Shown: positions 51,343 through 61,652 of the stretch, piece by piece
How positions within the stretch are numbered: the stretch's first letter is position 1
Layout of the letters: each line of letters begins with the position of its first letter
NCBI GenBank assembly: GCA_002914805.1
Contig: JXTB01000252.1
Location: forward strand, 405,250 to 469,249
Length of the DNA stretch: 64,000 nt
Direction: 5' to 3'
DNA from: Parasponia andersonii
Taxonomy: Eukaryota > Streptophyta > Magnoliopsida > Rosales > Cannabaceae
Notes under the pieces: model-generated
What the model was told of the DNA's origin: nothing
Database searches by the model: none
What the model saw: the letters and a program-made list of their open reading frames with translations, nothing else
Position numbers and translations under genes: made by a program

Positions 51343-51541
51343 CGCGAAGAAGAAGATGGAAAGGGTGAAAATGATAAGCTTTGGACCGATTATTTTTAAA
51401 AAAGTAACATGCATGAGCTGTACTCATTTAATGTATTTTTAAAGGGAAAGAGATAAAGAAACTTTAACTTGTTTCCCGTCAGGAAACAAAAGGAAAAAAA
51501 ATCCACTAACGATACCTTTGAAAAGTCATTTACGAGTCCTT

Positions 51542-51545
<4 letters not shown>

Positions 51546-51598
<53 letters not shown>
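51546..51598. repeat. (TA)n microsatellite
   Basis: About 26 uninterrupted TA units, the longest dinucleotide run in the window. Confidence 0.97.
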
Positions 51599-51599
<1 letters not shown>

Positions 51600-53932
51600 C
51601 CTCTGAATTGGTTAAATACTCTATTTATATTTATTCCTATGTTATATTAAAAAATTCAAAAATCCTTTAAATTTACAAATTTTACACCTTCATCAAATAT
51701 TTTAAAATGACAAAAATATTTTACAAAATTGTATAAGACTTTTTCTTCATTAAAATCTTTTTACTACGAACAATGGATAAAAACACCGAAAGGAAAATTA
51801 CCTGGACGATCTAATGACCATGAGCTGGCCATGATGTTCTGTGGGATTAGTCCTTCAATATTTAGAATTTTTAGTTCTTACTGGTTAAGTGGTTTTACAG
51901 ATTTGACGTCGTTTATTGCCGGTTTTACATTTACTGCCGCTTCCAAGATTCAGTGTCGTTGTGATCATATATCTTTTTAAGTTTTACATATATTGTTACC
52001 ATTACATTACCGTATTTTCTAGTCGTTTTCTGTAGTTATCTTTATATATAGTTATGTATATCACTAACTTAAAAATAAATTGTCATAATTACTCTTTGGG
52101 GTTTAACAATGTACGATATTTATCCTTGTTCTAAGAAATAACTAAATAAAAAGAAACTACTAAATTTAATTGGTAAAATTGATAAAAGAAAAAAAAAATA
52201 ATACTTTGGGATACATTTTGTAATTTCGAGAATCAAGCTGTAAGGAACCGTAAAGTACAAATTACCTCTCCCTTAAGAGGGATATATATATATTTGTTTT
52301 TATAAATGTGAATTTCGTTTGATAGACGGAATACATGTATGATGGGTTATTTCTAGTAACTATATAGTAGTCAATATTTTTTAAACCAAAATTAAGTCGT
52401 ATATTTACGTCTTTCTTCCAGGAATAAAAAAAAAATCATGAAGTCTCTTGCTCAAAATCACGTTCAGTCAACGCTGTTTGAAAGTTATTAATATAACAAC
52501 GTTTCAACCTATATTGTATTTCCATATTATGTAGAAACCAACATTAGATAACAAAATCAAACTCGGAGTATAAATGCTTAAAAATTTCTAATTAAAAGTG
52601 ACATAATATGATGCATATTCGTCATTTCTAAAAAATTTCAAGTAATTAAGATACATTTTCATCTTTAATAGTGTCACAATTAGCGACTCTCATCTCTTCC
52701 AGAGCTTGAATCCAGATAACTATGGCGTCTTCAAGTTTCTGTAAATAAGGGTGCACTGCAAAGTGGCAAGATTTTCCTTGACTTTGATCTTGGCCAGCTC
52801 AAGATGGCATTGGTAGAAATATTATGACGATCCATGTACAAATTATTTCCCAATATTCATGTAACATGCAAACTCGTGGTATCAATATAGAGAAATTAGG
52901 CAAAATATCCATGAAAACATATCTAATTTGAGGCATATGTTTCCTAGAAATTTTTTTATAAAATATGCATATACCCACCTCAAAAACTTAAACTACTCCC
53001 AATAATTGGTGCTCTTCCTTTATGCCTTTTAACATATCTCATCTTATTCATATTTTATTTCCCAAATATACGTAATTACTAAAATTTCTTTGTTTAAATA
53101 CAATGGGTATAATTTAAAATAATCTATGATATTTTGCGGTAATTTATGTGTTAAAAAATTATATTTAAGTTAATATTTACTAGTTTTTATCATAATTTGT
53201 AAAACTATCAAAAATTATTAAGACAATATAAAAAATAACAAATTGATGTCGAAAATTATTGAAAATATTACTTTCATCGAAATATTGTCGAAAAATATCA
53301 TTCATTGAAATAGCATCTAAAGGTATCGAAAGTACCACTTTGATCCAAAGTTGTCAAAAATATCAGTTTTATCAAATATCATCGAAAATATACCATCATT
53401 CTCATCAAAATTATAAAAATGACCACTTTTATAGAAATTTTATTAAGAATGTCATTTTCATCGAAAACTATTGAAAATCATTGAAATACTTTTACAGTCG
53501 TCATGACTTTTTGTTAAAACTCACAAAAGTTAATCTAAAAATTAATTTTCTAATATGAAAACTACCTTATAACATCTCAAAATTTGGCAATAGACTATTT
53601 CAAACTATACCCGTTACCTTAAAACTTGATTTTCAAAAAAAAAATTGAAGATTTGAAAATTTTATTTGACATGTTATCATGCATATTTAACCAAGTTTAA
53701 CCTTTCTAACATTGCTTTTGTCAATATGCATATTTTTTAAATGTCTTTTTTAACATTATTTTTATCAATATGCATATTTTTCAAATATTTTTTTTGAGAG
53801 CATATGCCTCTAAGAAGGTATGTTTTTATACATATTTTACCTAATTTCTCTTAATATATGATAAGCCACATATCCATTATCTCGCACCAAGGGAGACCAT
53901 AGAAACCCACTATGAAGGCATTGTTATCCCAA
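51600..53932. other. Intergenic sequence with a degenerate short-unit repeat and a possible P450-like scrap
   Basis: At about 53244-53490 variants of atcgaaaatattactttc and tgtcgaaaaatatcatt recur every 30 or so bases. At about 53870-53937 one frame reads HIHYLAPRETIETHYEGI, reminiscent of a cytochrome P450 segment. A moderately GC-richer patch at 52685-52805 may be an old exon but has no recognisable family. The 83-residue open frame at 51729-51980 has no recognisable domain. Confidence 0.45.
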
Positions 53933-53937
53933 AGAAC

Positions 53938-54887
53938 TGTTGAAAAATTAAGGTTTCAGTCTTACTCACTCTTATTTTGAAGATAACAAACATTTAATTT
54001 AATATTAATGAATTAACTCGAGAGTGCAGTGAAATAATATTAAAATTTTAGCTCAAGTTAATCAAGGAATCAAACTTGAATATGAATGTATATGAACCCA
54101 TTAGAATCAAGCTTGAAGATGAAAAATCAAGATACAAGACCATGTCTAGATAGGGTATATTTCATACTTAGTCTTGTATTTGATTTAGTTCATTGTACAT
54201 AAATTTTCTTTCCATTGGCTCGTACTTTCAAAAGAATTTTCAAATACTTTCAAAAGAATTTTCAAACTATATTAAGTTGAAATAGTTATTTTATTTTAGA
54301 AGTTTGAAAATAAATATTATTTTTAATTTAGCCAAAATATTCTCAAAAAGTTCTTTCTTAATATTAAAATTATTTAGAAAAAGAAAAATTTAAAAACGAC
54401 TAAAGTTTGGATTAGAGAAACTATTTACTGGTTTTCTAACCCATTTGGGTCGACTAGGCTTGCTAGACCAAAACAACGATCAAAATAATCGTTGGAGCTA
54501 AACTAGAGTGTCAAATTTCAACGGTTAGTATTTTGGTCGACCAAAATTATTTCTGATTGATCAAAATTTTGCCAGCATTTTTTCAATGGTAAAAAATGAC
54601 TAGTTTTTGAAAATATCATTAAATAAAGCCATGTTTGACGACTTGGAACAAGAGAATATGAACCTATAATGATACTTAATTAGTTTCTAATGCAAACTAT
54701 TTGATTGTGTGTTTGATATTTATTGTACTTAATTGACTTAGTGTTATTATTATATATTTGATATTATTTTTTATTTAGCCTCAAAGTGTCAAAATAGTGG
54801 TCTATGGTTTTACGTAGTTGAAAAGTTTCTTAAAAAGTTTTAAAACCCAATTCACCCCCTTTTTGGGTAGTCAATCTTGGGCTAATA
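53938..54887 (+). repeat. 5' LTR of the copia element
   Basis: Begins TGTTGAAAAATT and ends ttgggctaata. It contains an 18 bp perfect palindrome, attttggtcgaccaaaat, at 54530-54547. In the first 110 bases aligned with the 3' LTR I count roughly 15 to 20 differences, so the insertion is old. Confidence 0.93.
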
Positions 54888-54889
54888 AT

Positions 54890-54901
54890 TGGTATTAGAG
54901 C
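54890..54901 (+). promoter_or_regulatory. Primer binding site (initiator Met tRNA type)
   Basis: tggtattagagc, two bases after the 5' LTR, differs by one base from the usual plant copia site tggtatcagagc, complementary to the 3' end of initiator Met tRNA. Confidence 0.88.
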
Positions 54902-54936
54902 TTGGTGCTCAATTTTAAAGACTTAACAGTCTTAAG

Positions 54937-56193
54937 ATGACATATCCAAATAATTTTTAAAATCGTTCAAATGAAGGGCTTTTAACTAGACCACAATTTT
55001 TCAATGGAAGCGATTTTAATTATTGAAAAAGTAAGATGCTTACATATCTACAATCTTTAGATTTTGATTTATAGCATATTGTTACTAAAGGTCCTTTCGT
55101 TTTTAAGAAAAGGGTTAGTAATAAGTTTGTTGATAAAGAAATTAATGAATATGATGTAAATGATAAAATTTCTTTTTCAAAAAATGATAGAGCTATGCAT
55201 ATTTTGATTTGTAGAATAGATAGAGATTTTTTAATAATATTTAAAAAACCACAAATGCTCATAAAATGTGGAATATGCTTGAAGTATCATATCAAAGTAC
55301 AAATTCTATTTTTGATTTGGTAATAAGTTTGTTGATAAAGAAATTAATGAATATGATGTAAATGATAAAATTACTTTTTCAAAGAACGATAGAGCTATGC
55401 ATATTTTGATTTGTGAAATAGATTGAGACATTTTTAATAATGTTAAAAAAGCCACAAATGCTCATAAAATGTGGAATATGCTTAAAGTGTCATATCAAGG
55501 TACAAATTCTATAAAAGAAACGAAAATCAATATTCTTACACGTCAATATGAATTATTCAAATACAAAAAGAAGAGACTACTGCTCAAATACTTACTAGAT
55601 TAATTATTATTATTAACTCTCTTAATACTCTTGAAAAATCGTTCTTTGACATAGATTTGGCGAATAAAATACTTAGGAATCTTTTGAAAGCATATCTAAG
55701 CAAAGTAATGACAATTCAAGAAGCTAAAGATCTCATCAAACTTTCTCTAGAAGAACTCATAGGTTCACTCATGACACATAATATCTTAATAAAAAAAAGC
55801 AATAAAGAAGTTCAAGATGAAAACATGTGCTTCATGGAAATTGATGGTAAGGTAAAATCGTTTGATCTCAATGATGATTTTCTTGATAATAGTGATGATA
55901 GTAGTGATTTTGATAATGAAAGTGAAGAAGAAGAGTTATCATATAATAAGCTACTAGATAATTTTAATAAATTGCATAATAACTATAAATTGCTTGCTTT
56001 GAAAAATAGTGCTCTCAAGAAAAAATTATCTTTTTTATCAATAGATCTTGAGGAATATTCAAAAGAAAAGAAAGTTATTTTGACTTGTGATATCTATGAA
56101 TCTTTAAAAAATGAAAATACTTCCTTAAAAGAAAAAATTTTAGATTTAACTAATATTATCCACAAGTTCACTAAAGTAAAAAAAAAAATTTGA
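54937..56193 (+). pseudogene. gag polyprotein remnant (UBN2 type) with internal duplication
   Basis: Starts MTYPNNF at 54937, then a stop. FFNGSDFNYWKSKMLTYLQS (about 54998-55055) is the conserved gag N-terminus. A segment of about 200 bp (FVDKEINEYDVNDK, NDRAMHILIC) occurs twice in tandem at 55118-55319 and 55320-55515. The 178-residue open frame 55657-56193 carries KILRNLLKAYLSKVMTIQEA and DLIKLSLEELIGSLMTHNI, followed by an acidic stretch and a predicted coiled-coil-like region (NENTSLKEKILDLTNII). The CCHC zinc knuckle expected next is not seen. Stops near 54958 and 55427 and the duplication break it. Confidence 0.87.
55118..55515 (+). repeat. Tandem duplication of about 200 bp within gag
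   Basis: Copy 1 starts gtaataagtttgttgataaa at 55118 and copy 2 the same at 55320 (offset 202). Both continue through gatagagctatgcatatttt and acaaatgctcataaaatgtgg. Copies differ at about a dozen sites, so the duplication predates much of the decay. Confidence 0.93.
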
Positions 56194-56479
56194 TTTGATG
56201 CTTGGCGGACAAAGTTGTATTTTTGACAAAAGAGGTATAGGATACAAACCTTGCATAAAATAAAAGTATCTCAAAAATTATTTTGTTCAAGTATCATCTT
56301 ATAGTGACTCAAAATATGTATGCGATTATTAAAACCAAAATAGTCATACAAGCTTTTCATGCTCCGTTAAAAAAAATGCATATTTTGTTGTCAAATAACA
56401 ATGGGTTCTACATAATTCAAAGACTAATCTCCAAGGACCCAAAGTTATGTAGGTACCAAAAATCTAAATTTGAATCTTT

Positions 56480-57080
56480 GTTGTAAGAATAAGCAAGAAA
56501 ATAGTTGCTCCAAGTACTTGACCGATGACTTTACCAAGCTCTCAACTTTTACAAAGAAATGACGCTAGATATTTTATTTTTAGAGACAACACAAAAAGTA
56601 AGATCATTGATATAAATAATATCGGTAATAATTCTTTTCCTATCTTTGAGATTGTATTACTAGAAGTCTAATTCACTTAAATTTTTTTATTCATAGTATG
56701 TTATTTCTTTGGTGATCAAAAATTATATTTCTATTGTTGATTGTTGATTAGACTTATTTTGAATAAAATACTATTACCAAAATTTTGGATGCAAATCTAT
56801 ATTTTTAAACATCAATTTTGATTTAAAATTTAATGTTTGAACTTTTTTTATTTATTCTACTACTAGTAATACATAAAAAAAGTTTTTCAACAAACAAAGT
56901 CAGTAGTAGATGGATCTATATGTGTAATATTTGACGAGACTAATGACTCCTCCAAGGAGAAAAGTATAGATGATATTGTGTGTAGGCATGGAATAAGGCT
57001 TGAATAATTGGATCTTAAAGACAAATTAAAAAATAATGATTAAGTCAACCTCAATACAAAGAAGATAAAGTGCTTTTAGA
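56480..57080 (+). pseudogene. Traces of protease / pre-integrase region of copia pol
   Basis: Around 56500-56640 a frame gives TDDFTKLSTFTK and DARYFIFRDNTKSKIIDINN, the region after the protease catalytic motif in copia polyproteins (usually H-M-T-G-D followed by K-x-x-x-I-x-G-x-G). Near 56925-57035, VIFDETNDSSKEKSIDD follows, resembling a segment normally near the RT start. Joining these implies that integrase was lost. Frames are interrupted by stops. Confidence 0.55.
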
Positions 57081-58464
57081 ATGTTAGTATGGATATTTTT
57101 TTTTTGAATTATTTATAAGTCTAAATTTGACTGACATTTTAATTACTTTTATATGATTCAGATAGATTGTACAATGCATATGTTTAAACTCTTATATTTG
57201 TACAATTGCTTGATAACTTTTACATGATAAATACCATGCATAATTAGTTAGAATTATTTTATCTGTATTGGTGACATATTTGAGCACAAAATGACATATT
57301 CAATGATTATATTTTGCAATTTTATCATTTCGAATATTTGTGTATAATTATTCATTATATGACATCATATAAATAAATCTTTTGATGAATATCATATTTT
57401 CATTTTTTCTTGGACTTTCAAGACTTGGATTGTCATACTTTGAGTTTCAATAAATTAATAATCAAATGAATTATTGTCTTGAATGTATCTCTTAGTTTGG
57501 ATGCCTTATGCTTGTGATTTTACTTTTCGGTATTAATATTTCTCTTATATGAATGATCTTTGTTTACTTTGATTATTTATATTTTTATTCATATATTAAG
57601 GAGGAACATATTTATAATTTGCTTGTGCTAGATTTGTCATTATTATTTTTCTATGAATTTTGATATGCTCTCTATAGTTTGATAAAGATGATAAAAAAAA
57701 AAAGGAAAATATTTCAATATTATGCTTGAATGATTTGAATTTCTCCTACGCTACGATAATCATACTTAGAGAAATTTTTTTTAATAAGTGAAATATTAAG
57801 ATTTAGAGCTTTGATGGTCTTGATGTGATGAAACTTCTCTACTTAGAATATGTTATATTTCTCATACTCATTGTTATTATATTGTTGTTCAATCTTATGT
57901 TTGATATTGTTGTTCTTATTTTGAAGCTTGTTCAATTTTAGATTCCTCCTTATCTCCTAATTGCTTAATTTGTGATAATGTTTTTCATATTAGGAGAAAA
58001 TTATTTGTGTATTACTCTTTCATATACATTTGTCATGAATTCAAATGAAGAGAGTAATATAGTGAATAAATGTGGGGAGAATCTTATTTTAAATAGATAG
58101 ATTGGTTTTTATGCGATATCTTGTTTGAAAATTTGTTTTCGCCTTTTTAATGATGTCAAAAAGGGGGAAAAGGATGATGATTTATGAATCTGAGGAGAAA
58201 ATGATTTATTTATGAGGATGCATATTTAAAGAGAGAGAAATTTGTTTATCACACATTTCTAATTTTCTCATAATATACCTATGATATTTAATTGAGTTAA
58301 AATGGAGAGTAAGTCATTTTACTTTCTCAAGCATATTTTGAGATGGAGCTTAAAATAAGATAAGCATTAAGGTAAACTTATCAAATTTCATTTTTTCATA
58401 TTCTTATTGCATATTTTTTTTTATCTTATAAATCAATATTTGTCATCATAAAAAAGGAGGAGAT
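57081..58464 (+). other. Interior non-coding sequence and polypurine tract
   Basis: AT-rich sequence without a recognised domain. It ends in gatgtcaaaaagggggaaaagg (about 58153) and the purine tract aaaaaaggaggaga at about 58450-58463, just before the 3' LTR. Confidence 0.6.
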
Positions 58465-59445
58465 TATTGAGAAATTTAGATTTCAATCTTACTCACTCTT
58501 ATTTTGAAAATAACAAATATTTGATTTAGTACTAATGAATTAACTTGAGTGTGTAATGAAATAGTATTAAAGTTCTAGCTCAAGTTAATTTAGGAATCAA
58601 GCTTGAAGATGAATGCATATGAACCTATTAGAATCAAGCTTGAAGATAAACAATCAAAATATGATATCTAGATAGGATTTATTTTATACTTACTCTTATA
58701 TTTGATTTAGTTCATTATACATAAATTCTCTTTGTTTGGCTCAAACTTTCAAAAGAATTTTTAAATACTTTTAAAAGAATTTTCAAACTATCTTAAGTTA
58801 AAATGGTTATTTTATTTTAGAAGTTTGAAATAAATATCATGTTTAATCTAGCCAAAATATCTTCAAAAAATTCTTTCTTAATGTTAAAACTATTTAGAAA
58901 AAGAACGTTTAAAAAATGACCAAAGTTTAGATCAAAGAAACCATTTACTAGTTTCTGACATATTTTGGTAGACCATGCTTAGTCGACCAAAACAATGACT
59001 AAAAATAACCGTTGGAGCTAAATTGGAGTGTCAGATTCTAATGACTAGTTTTTTGATTGACTAAAATTATTTTTGGTCAATTAAAATTTTGACAGCATTT
59101 TTTCAATAGTCGAAAATAACTAGTTTCTTATTATGTCTTTAAATAGATCCATGTTTGATGACTTAGAACAATAGAATATGAACCTACATTAATATCCAAT
59201 TAGTTTCTAAGTACAAAAGCTTTCTTTTACTCAACTTTAACTTTCAAATCATATTAAGCCAATCTTAGAGCATTCATTGTGCATTGTTCTTAAATCTCTT
59301 ACGCCAAAATTGATTTGGTATTATTGTTCATTTAGCCTCAAAGTTTCAAAATAGTGGTCTATAGGTTTACATAGTTAAAAAATTTCTTAAAAAGTTTTAA
59401 AACTCAATTCACTCCCCTTCTTGGGTAGTCAATTTTAGGCTAACA
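58465..59445 (+). repeat. 3' LTR of the copia element
   Basis: Begins TATTGAGAAATT (first G of TG mutated) and ends ggctaaca. It is collinear with the 5' LTR and about 30 bases longer, with an extra stretch near 59215-59300. The palindrome of the 5' LTR is degraded here (tttttgattgactaaaatt, near 59050). Confidence 0.93.
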
Positions 59446-59450
59446 AGAAC

Positions 59451-60345
59451 ATGAAAATTAAAATTGCCTAAATGAAAGTAATCTATGTTACAAAATTATT
59501 AGTTCCTACTGGTCTACATATTTAAATTTATGTATATTAAGTTGGGTTAGGAATATCCATCTACTTATAGATTAATAATGTGAATATCCGGTTAGACAAC
59601 CTAATCAGGGTTGATGGACACTCTAATTGAGTTGTATAAAATCTAAACTATTTGAGTTATGGTCTCCACGCCAATTCTAATACACATGCTCTTATCTCTC
59701 TGTCACTATGGCAATGAGAGAAATCCATGAAACTTGAGTGATTTGGTTGTGGAAGTACTCTAAATCTTAGGCTCATAATTTCATAACGCTTATGTGTTTG
59801 TGGTTCTGTCCTCATGCTCTCTTTGCTATAGACATCGGTATTCTTGACAATTCTATTTTTAATAGTTTGACATGAATGATCTTAAATTTGTGTTTGATTA
59901 ATTTTAATCTATGTTTATGTATAACAAGTGGTAACAGGACAAGAATTCATATTAAATTGTTAGGACTAATAATGTATGTCTCTAGTTTTAAATATCTTTT
60001 GCTATTAGCTTTCTATAGTTTAGATATAACATATATAATTTGTGAATTTATAAGATTTTTTTGAGCGATAAAGTGTTTAAGGATTAAATTATAGGGTTTG
60101 GATCGTAAAGTACGCAATTTATGGATAAAAATCGTATAAGGGTCGAGTTACCGGATATTAAAATTGGGTAATAGCAGTTGCAGAAAATTAGCCAGTGTTG
60201 CGGTGCTAGAAAAATTAGCCCGCGGCACCACTAACCGACAAGTTTTGAGACATAAAGATAAGTGATCAGCACCGCAGTACCAACTTTATGGTGCCAAAGT
60301 GCTGCCCGGCTAATCTATTACTTCAACCTGGAGATTCTAGTTGAA
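59451..60345. other. Intergenic sequence with a short GC-richer inverted-repeat patch
   Basis: No gene. At about 60195-60310 gttgcggtgct and agcaccgcagt face each other, and aaaattagcc is repeated nearby (60186, 60212), resembling subterminal units of a DNA transposon end. No full element can be drawn. Confidence 0.4.
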
Positions 60346-60349
60346 TATG

Positions 60350-61652
60350 ACTTTATGCATTTTACTTCTTTGAATAGTAAAACAACCCTTTTATGCTTAA
60401 GCATTGTAGAAATTGTAAACGTTTTCTTCCAATTCAAACTTCATATCAACTTTTAGTATTATTTCACTAGATATTTTCAAATAAATTAAATCTATATTCC
60501 CTTTTCCTTAACTTGCAACTTCACATATTTTTTTTAGATACGTATTCAATATCAAAATTTTGGGACAATATGGTGCCTTTATTTTCAAAATCGAATTTTT
60601 CGATATGATTGAAATTCTTCCTCCAAAAAATTAATATTTTCCATCATAAATGAAAACAATTAAATTGCATAACTTATTTCAAAATAAAAGAGAAAGATAA
60701 TTCATAAAGGAAGAAAAATAAAAAAAAAATGTATGTAGAAAGTTTAATGTAATGGCTTTGGGTTAGATTCTGTTAAATGTGAATTCACATTTTTAACAAG
60801 ATGGTCTTTTTTCTTTTTAATGTAATGGTTAAATATGAATTCACATTTTCAATGAGATGGTATTTTTTTCCCCCTCCCCTATAGGCCTGCAAGTTTAAAT
60901 TACAATACACAAACTGGTGTAATTATGATTCAAATCCGTCCCTTCCCACATAATCGCACATATTTCCAAAAATCTTAGACCAGAATTACATTCTGACGAG
61001 TATTATTAGAACAATAAAATCTAGGTTTCTTACTTAATGTTAATTCAACCAAAATAAGTACATAAATTTATGGGGTCTTTGGTAAACAACATTTATTAAA
61101 GGACTGGCTATGAAGGGGGAGAGCTGCATTTCATTGTTTAGTAGGAAGGATGACAGAAAGAAAGAAGAGAAGAAATAGAGGGGTTAGAAATCTCTTTGGG
61201 TCCACCAAATTATCTCTCATTGGAATGATAAGAAGGATGATCGACAAAATTAATTTCCAAAAGGATTACCATATACATAAATGTAGTAATTATACAATTT
61301 AATCTGTATAAAATCCCTTATTTCAACTCTTCTTCCAATACGGTGGAAAAGAAAAAAACAACTATCATCTCCGTCCTTCCGACTCTCGTTTCATCTACCA
61401 ACCATATAGTGTTATTTTTTCTTTTGAACATTTTTTCTTTTTCTTTTTTTGGGTACGGTACTTTTCCCCTTCAAATTATTGGACTCCACTTGTACCAAGC
61501 AATGATAGTTCTACTTCTAGAGAACTTGGTTGAAATTCTTCGCTAATAAAACCAAAAACTCAAGAATCACTCAAAGAATCAAAATTATCAAACTAGTATT
61601 ACGCTTGTTGCTCACATAAACCATTATTGAAATCAAGAACAAGAAAATAATA
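60350..61652 (+). promoter_or_regulatory. 5' flank of the kinase pseudogene, duplicated and uninterrupted
   Basis: Matches the two separated segments 32150-32470 and 38780-39570 upstream of the intact kinase. Here the segments are joined with only a short AT-rich link (about 60660-60710), so this copy preserves the state before the insertion at the other gene. Confidence 0.75.

Larger units (their letters stand above)
46180..51410. mobile_element. Long-TIR element (probable MULE-type, MULE-2), about 5.2 kb
   Basis: The left arm (about 46200-46540) is the inverted counterpart of the right arm (about 50940-51400). Matching phrases include aattaaaactatgatgaaaa / aattaaaactattatgaaaa, aagtttccttctattgcaat / aagtttcccttcatttgcaat, gtggtaattttttgaacttg / gtgggtaatttttgagctta, and gcagatctgg / cagatctgg. 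Identity looks near 70-75 percent by eye. The interior has degenerate repeats and no coding domain, plus a CACTA element (48582-49735). Terminus bases and target duplication are not fixed. Long inverted arms suit a Mutator-like or Foldback element. Confidence 0.65.
53938..59445 (+). mobile_element. Ty1/copia LTR retrotransposon with large internal deletion (5.5 kb)
   Basis: Two related LTRs (53938-54887 and 58465-59445) flank a 3.6 kb interior. AGAAC is found immediately outside both ends (53933-53937 and 59446-59450), a perfect 5 bp target duplication. A primer binding site matching the initiator Met tRNA 3' end follows the 5' LTR, and a purine tract precedes the 3' LTR. The interior has a broken gag and traces of the protease region but no integrase, RT or RNase H. 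LTR features and the shared 3' end block tie it to the copia element at 349-4697. Confidence 0.95.

Noticed and set aside
51215-51427. Two Phe/Ser-rich minus-strand frames
   Set aside because: They arise from a tandem repeat in the right arm of MULE-2.
55020-55262. Minus-strand frame of 80 residues
   Set aside because: It is the antisense of the copia gag remnant.
59919-59945. Phrase tggtaacaggac considered as a primer binding site
   Set aside because: No LTR end lies upstream of it and no LTR partner was found.
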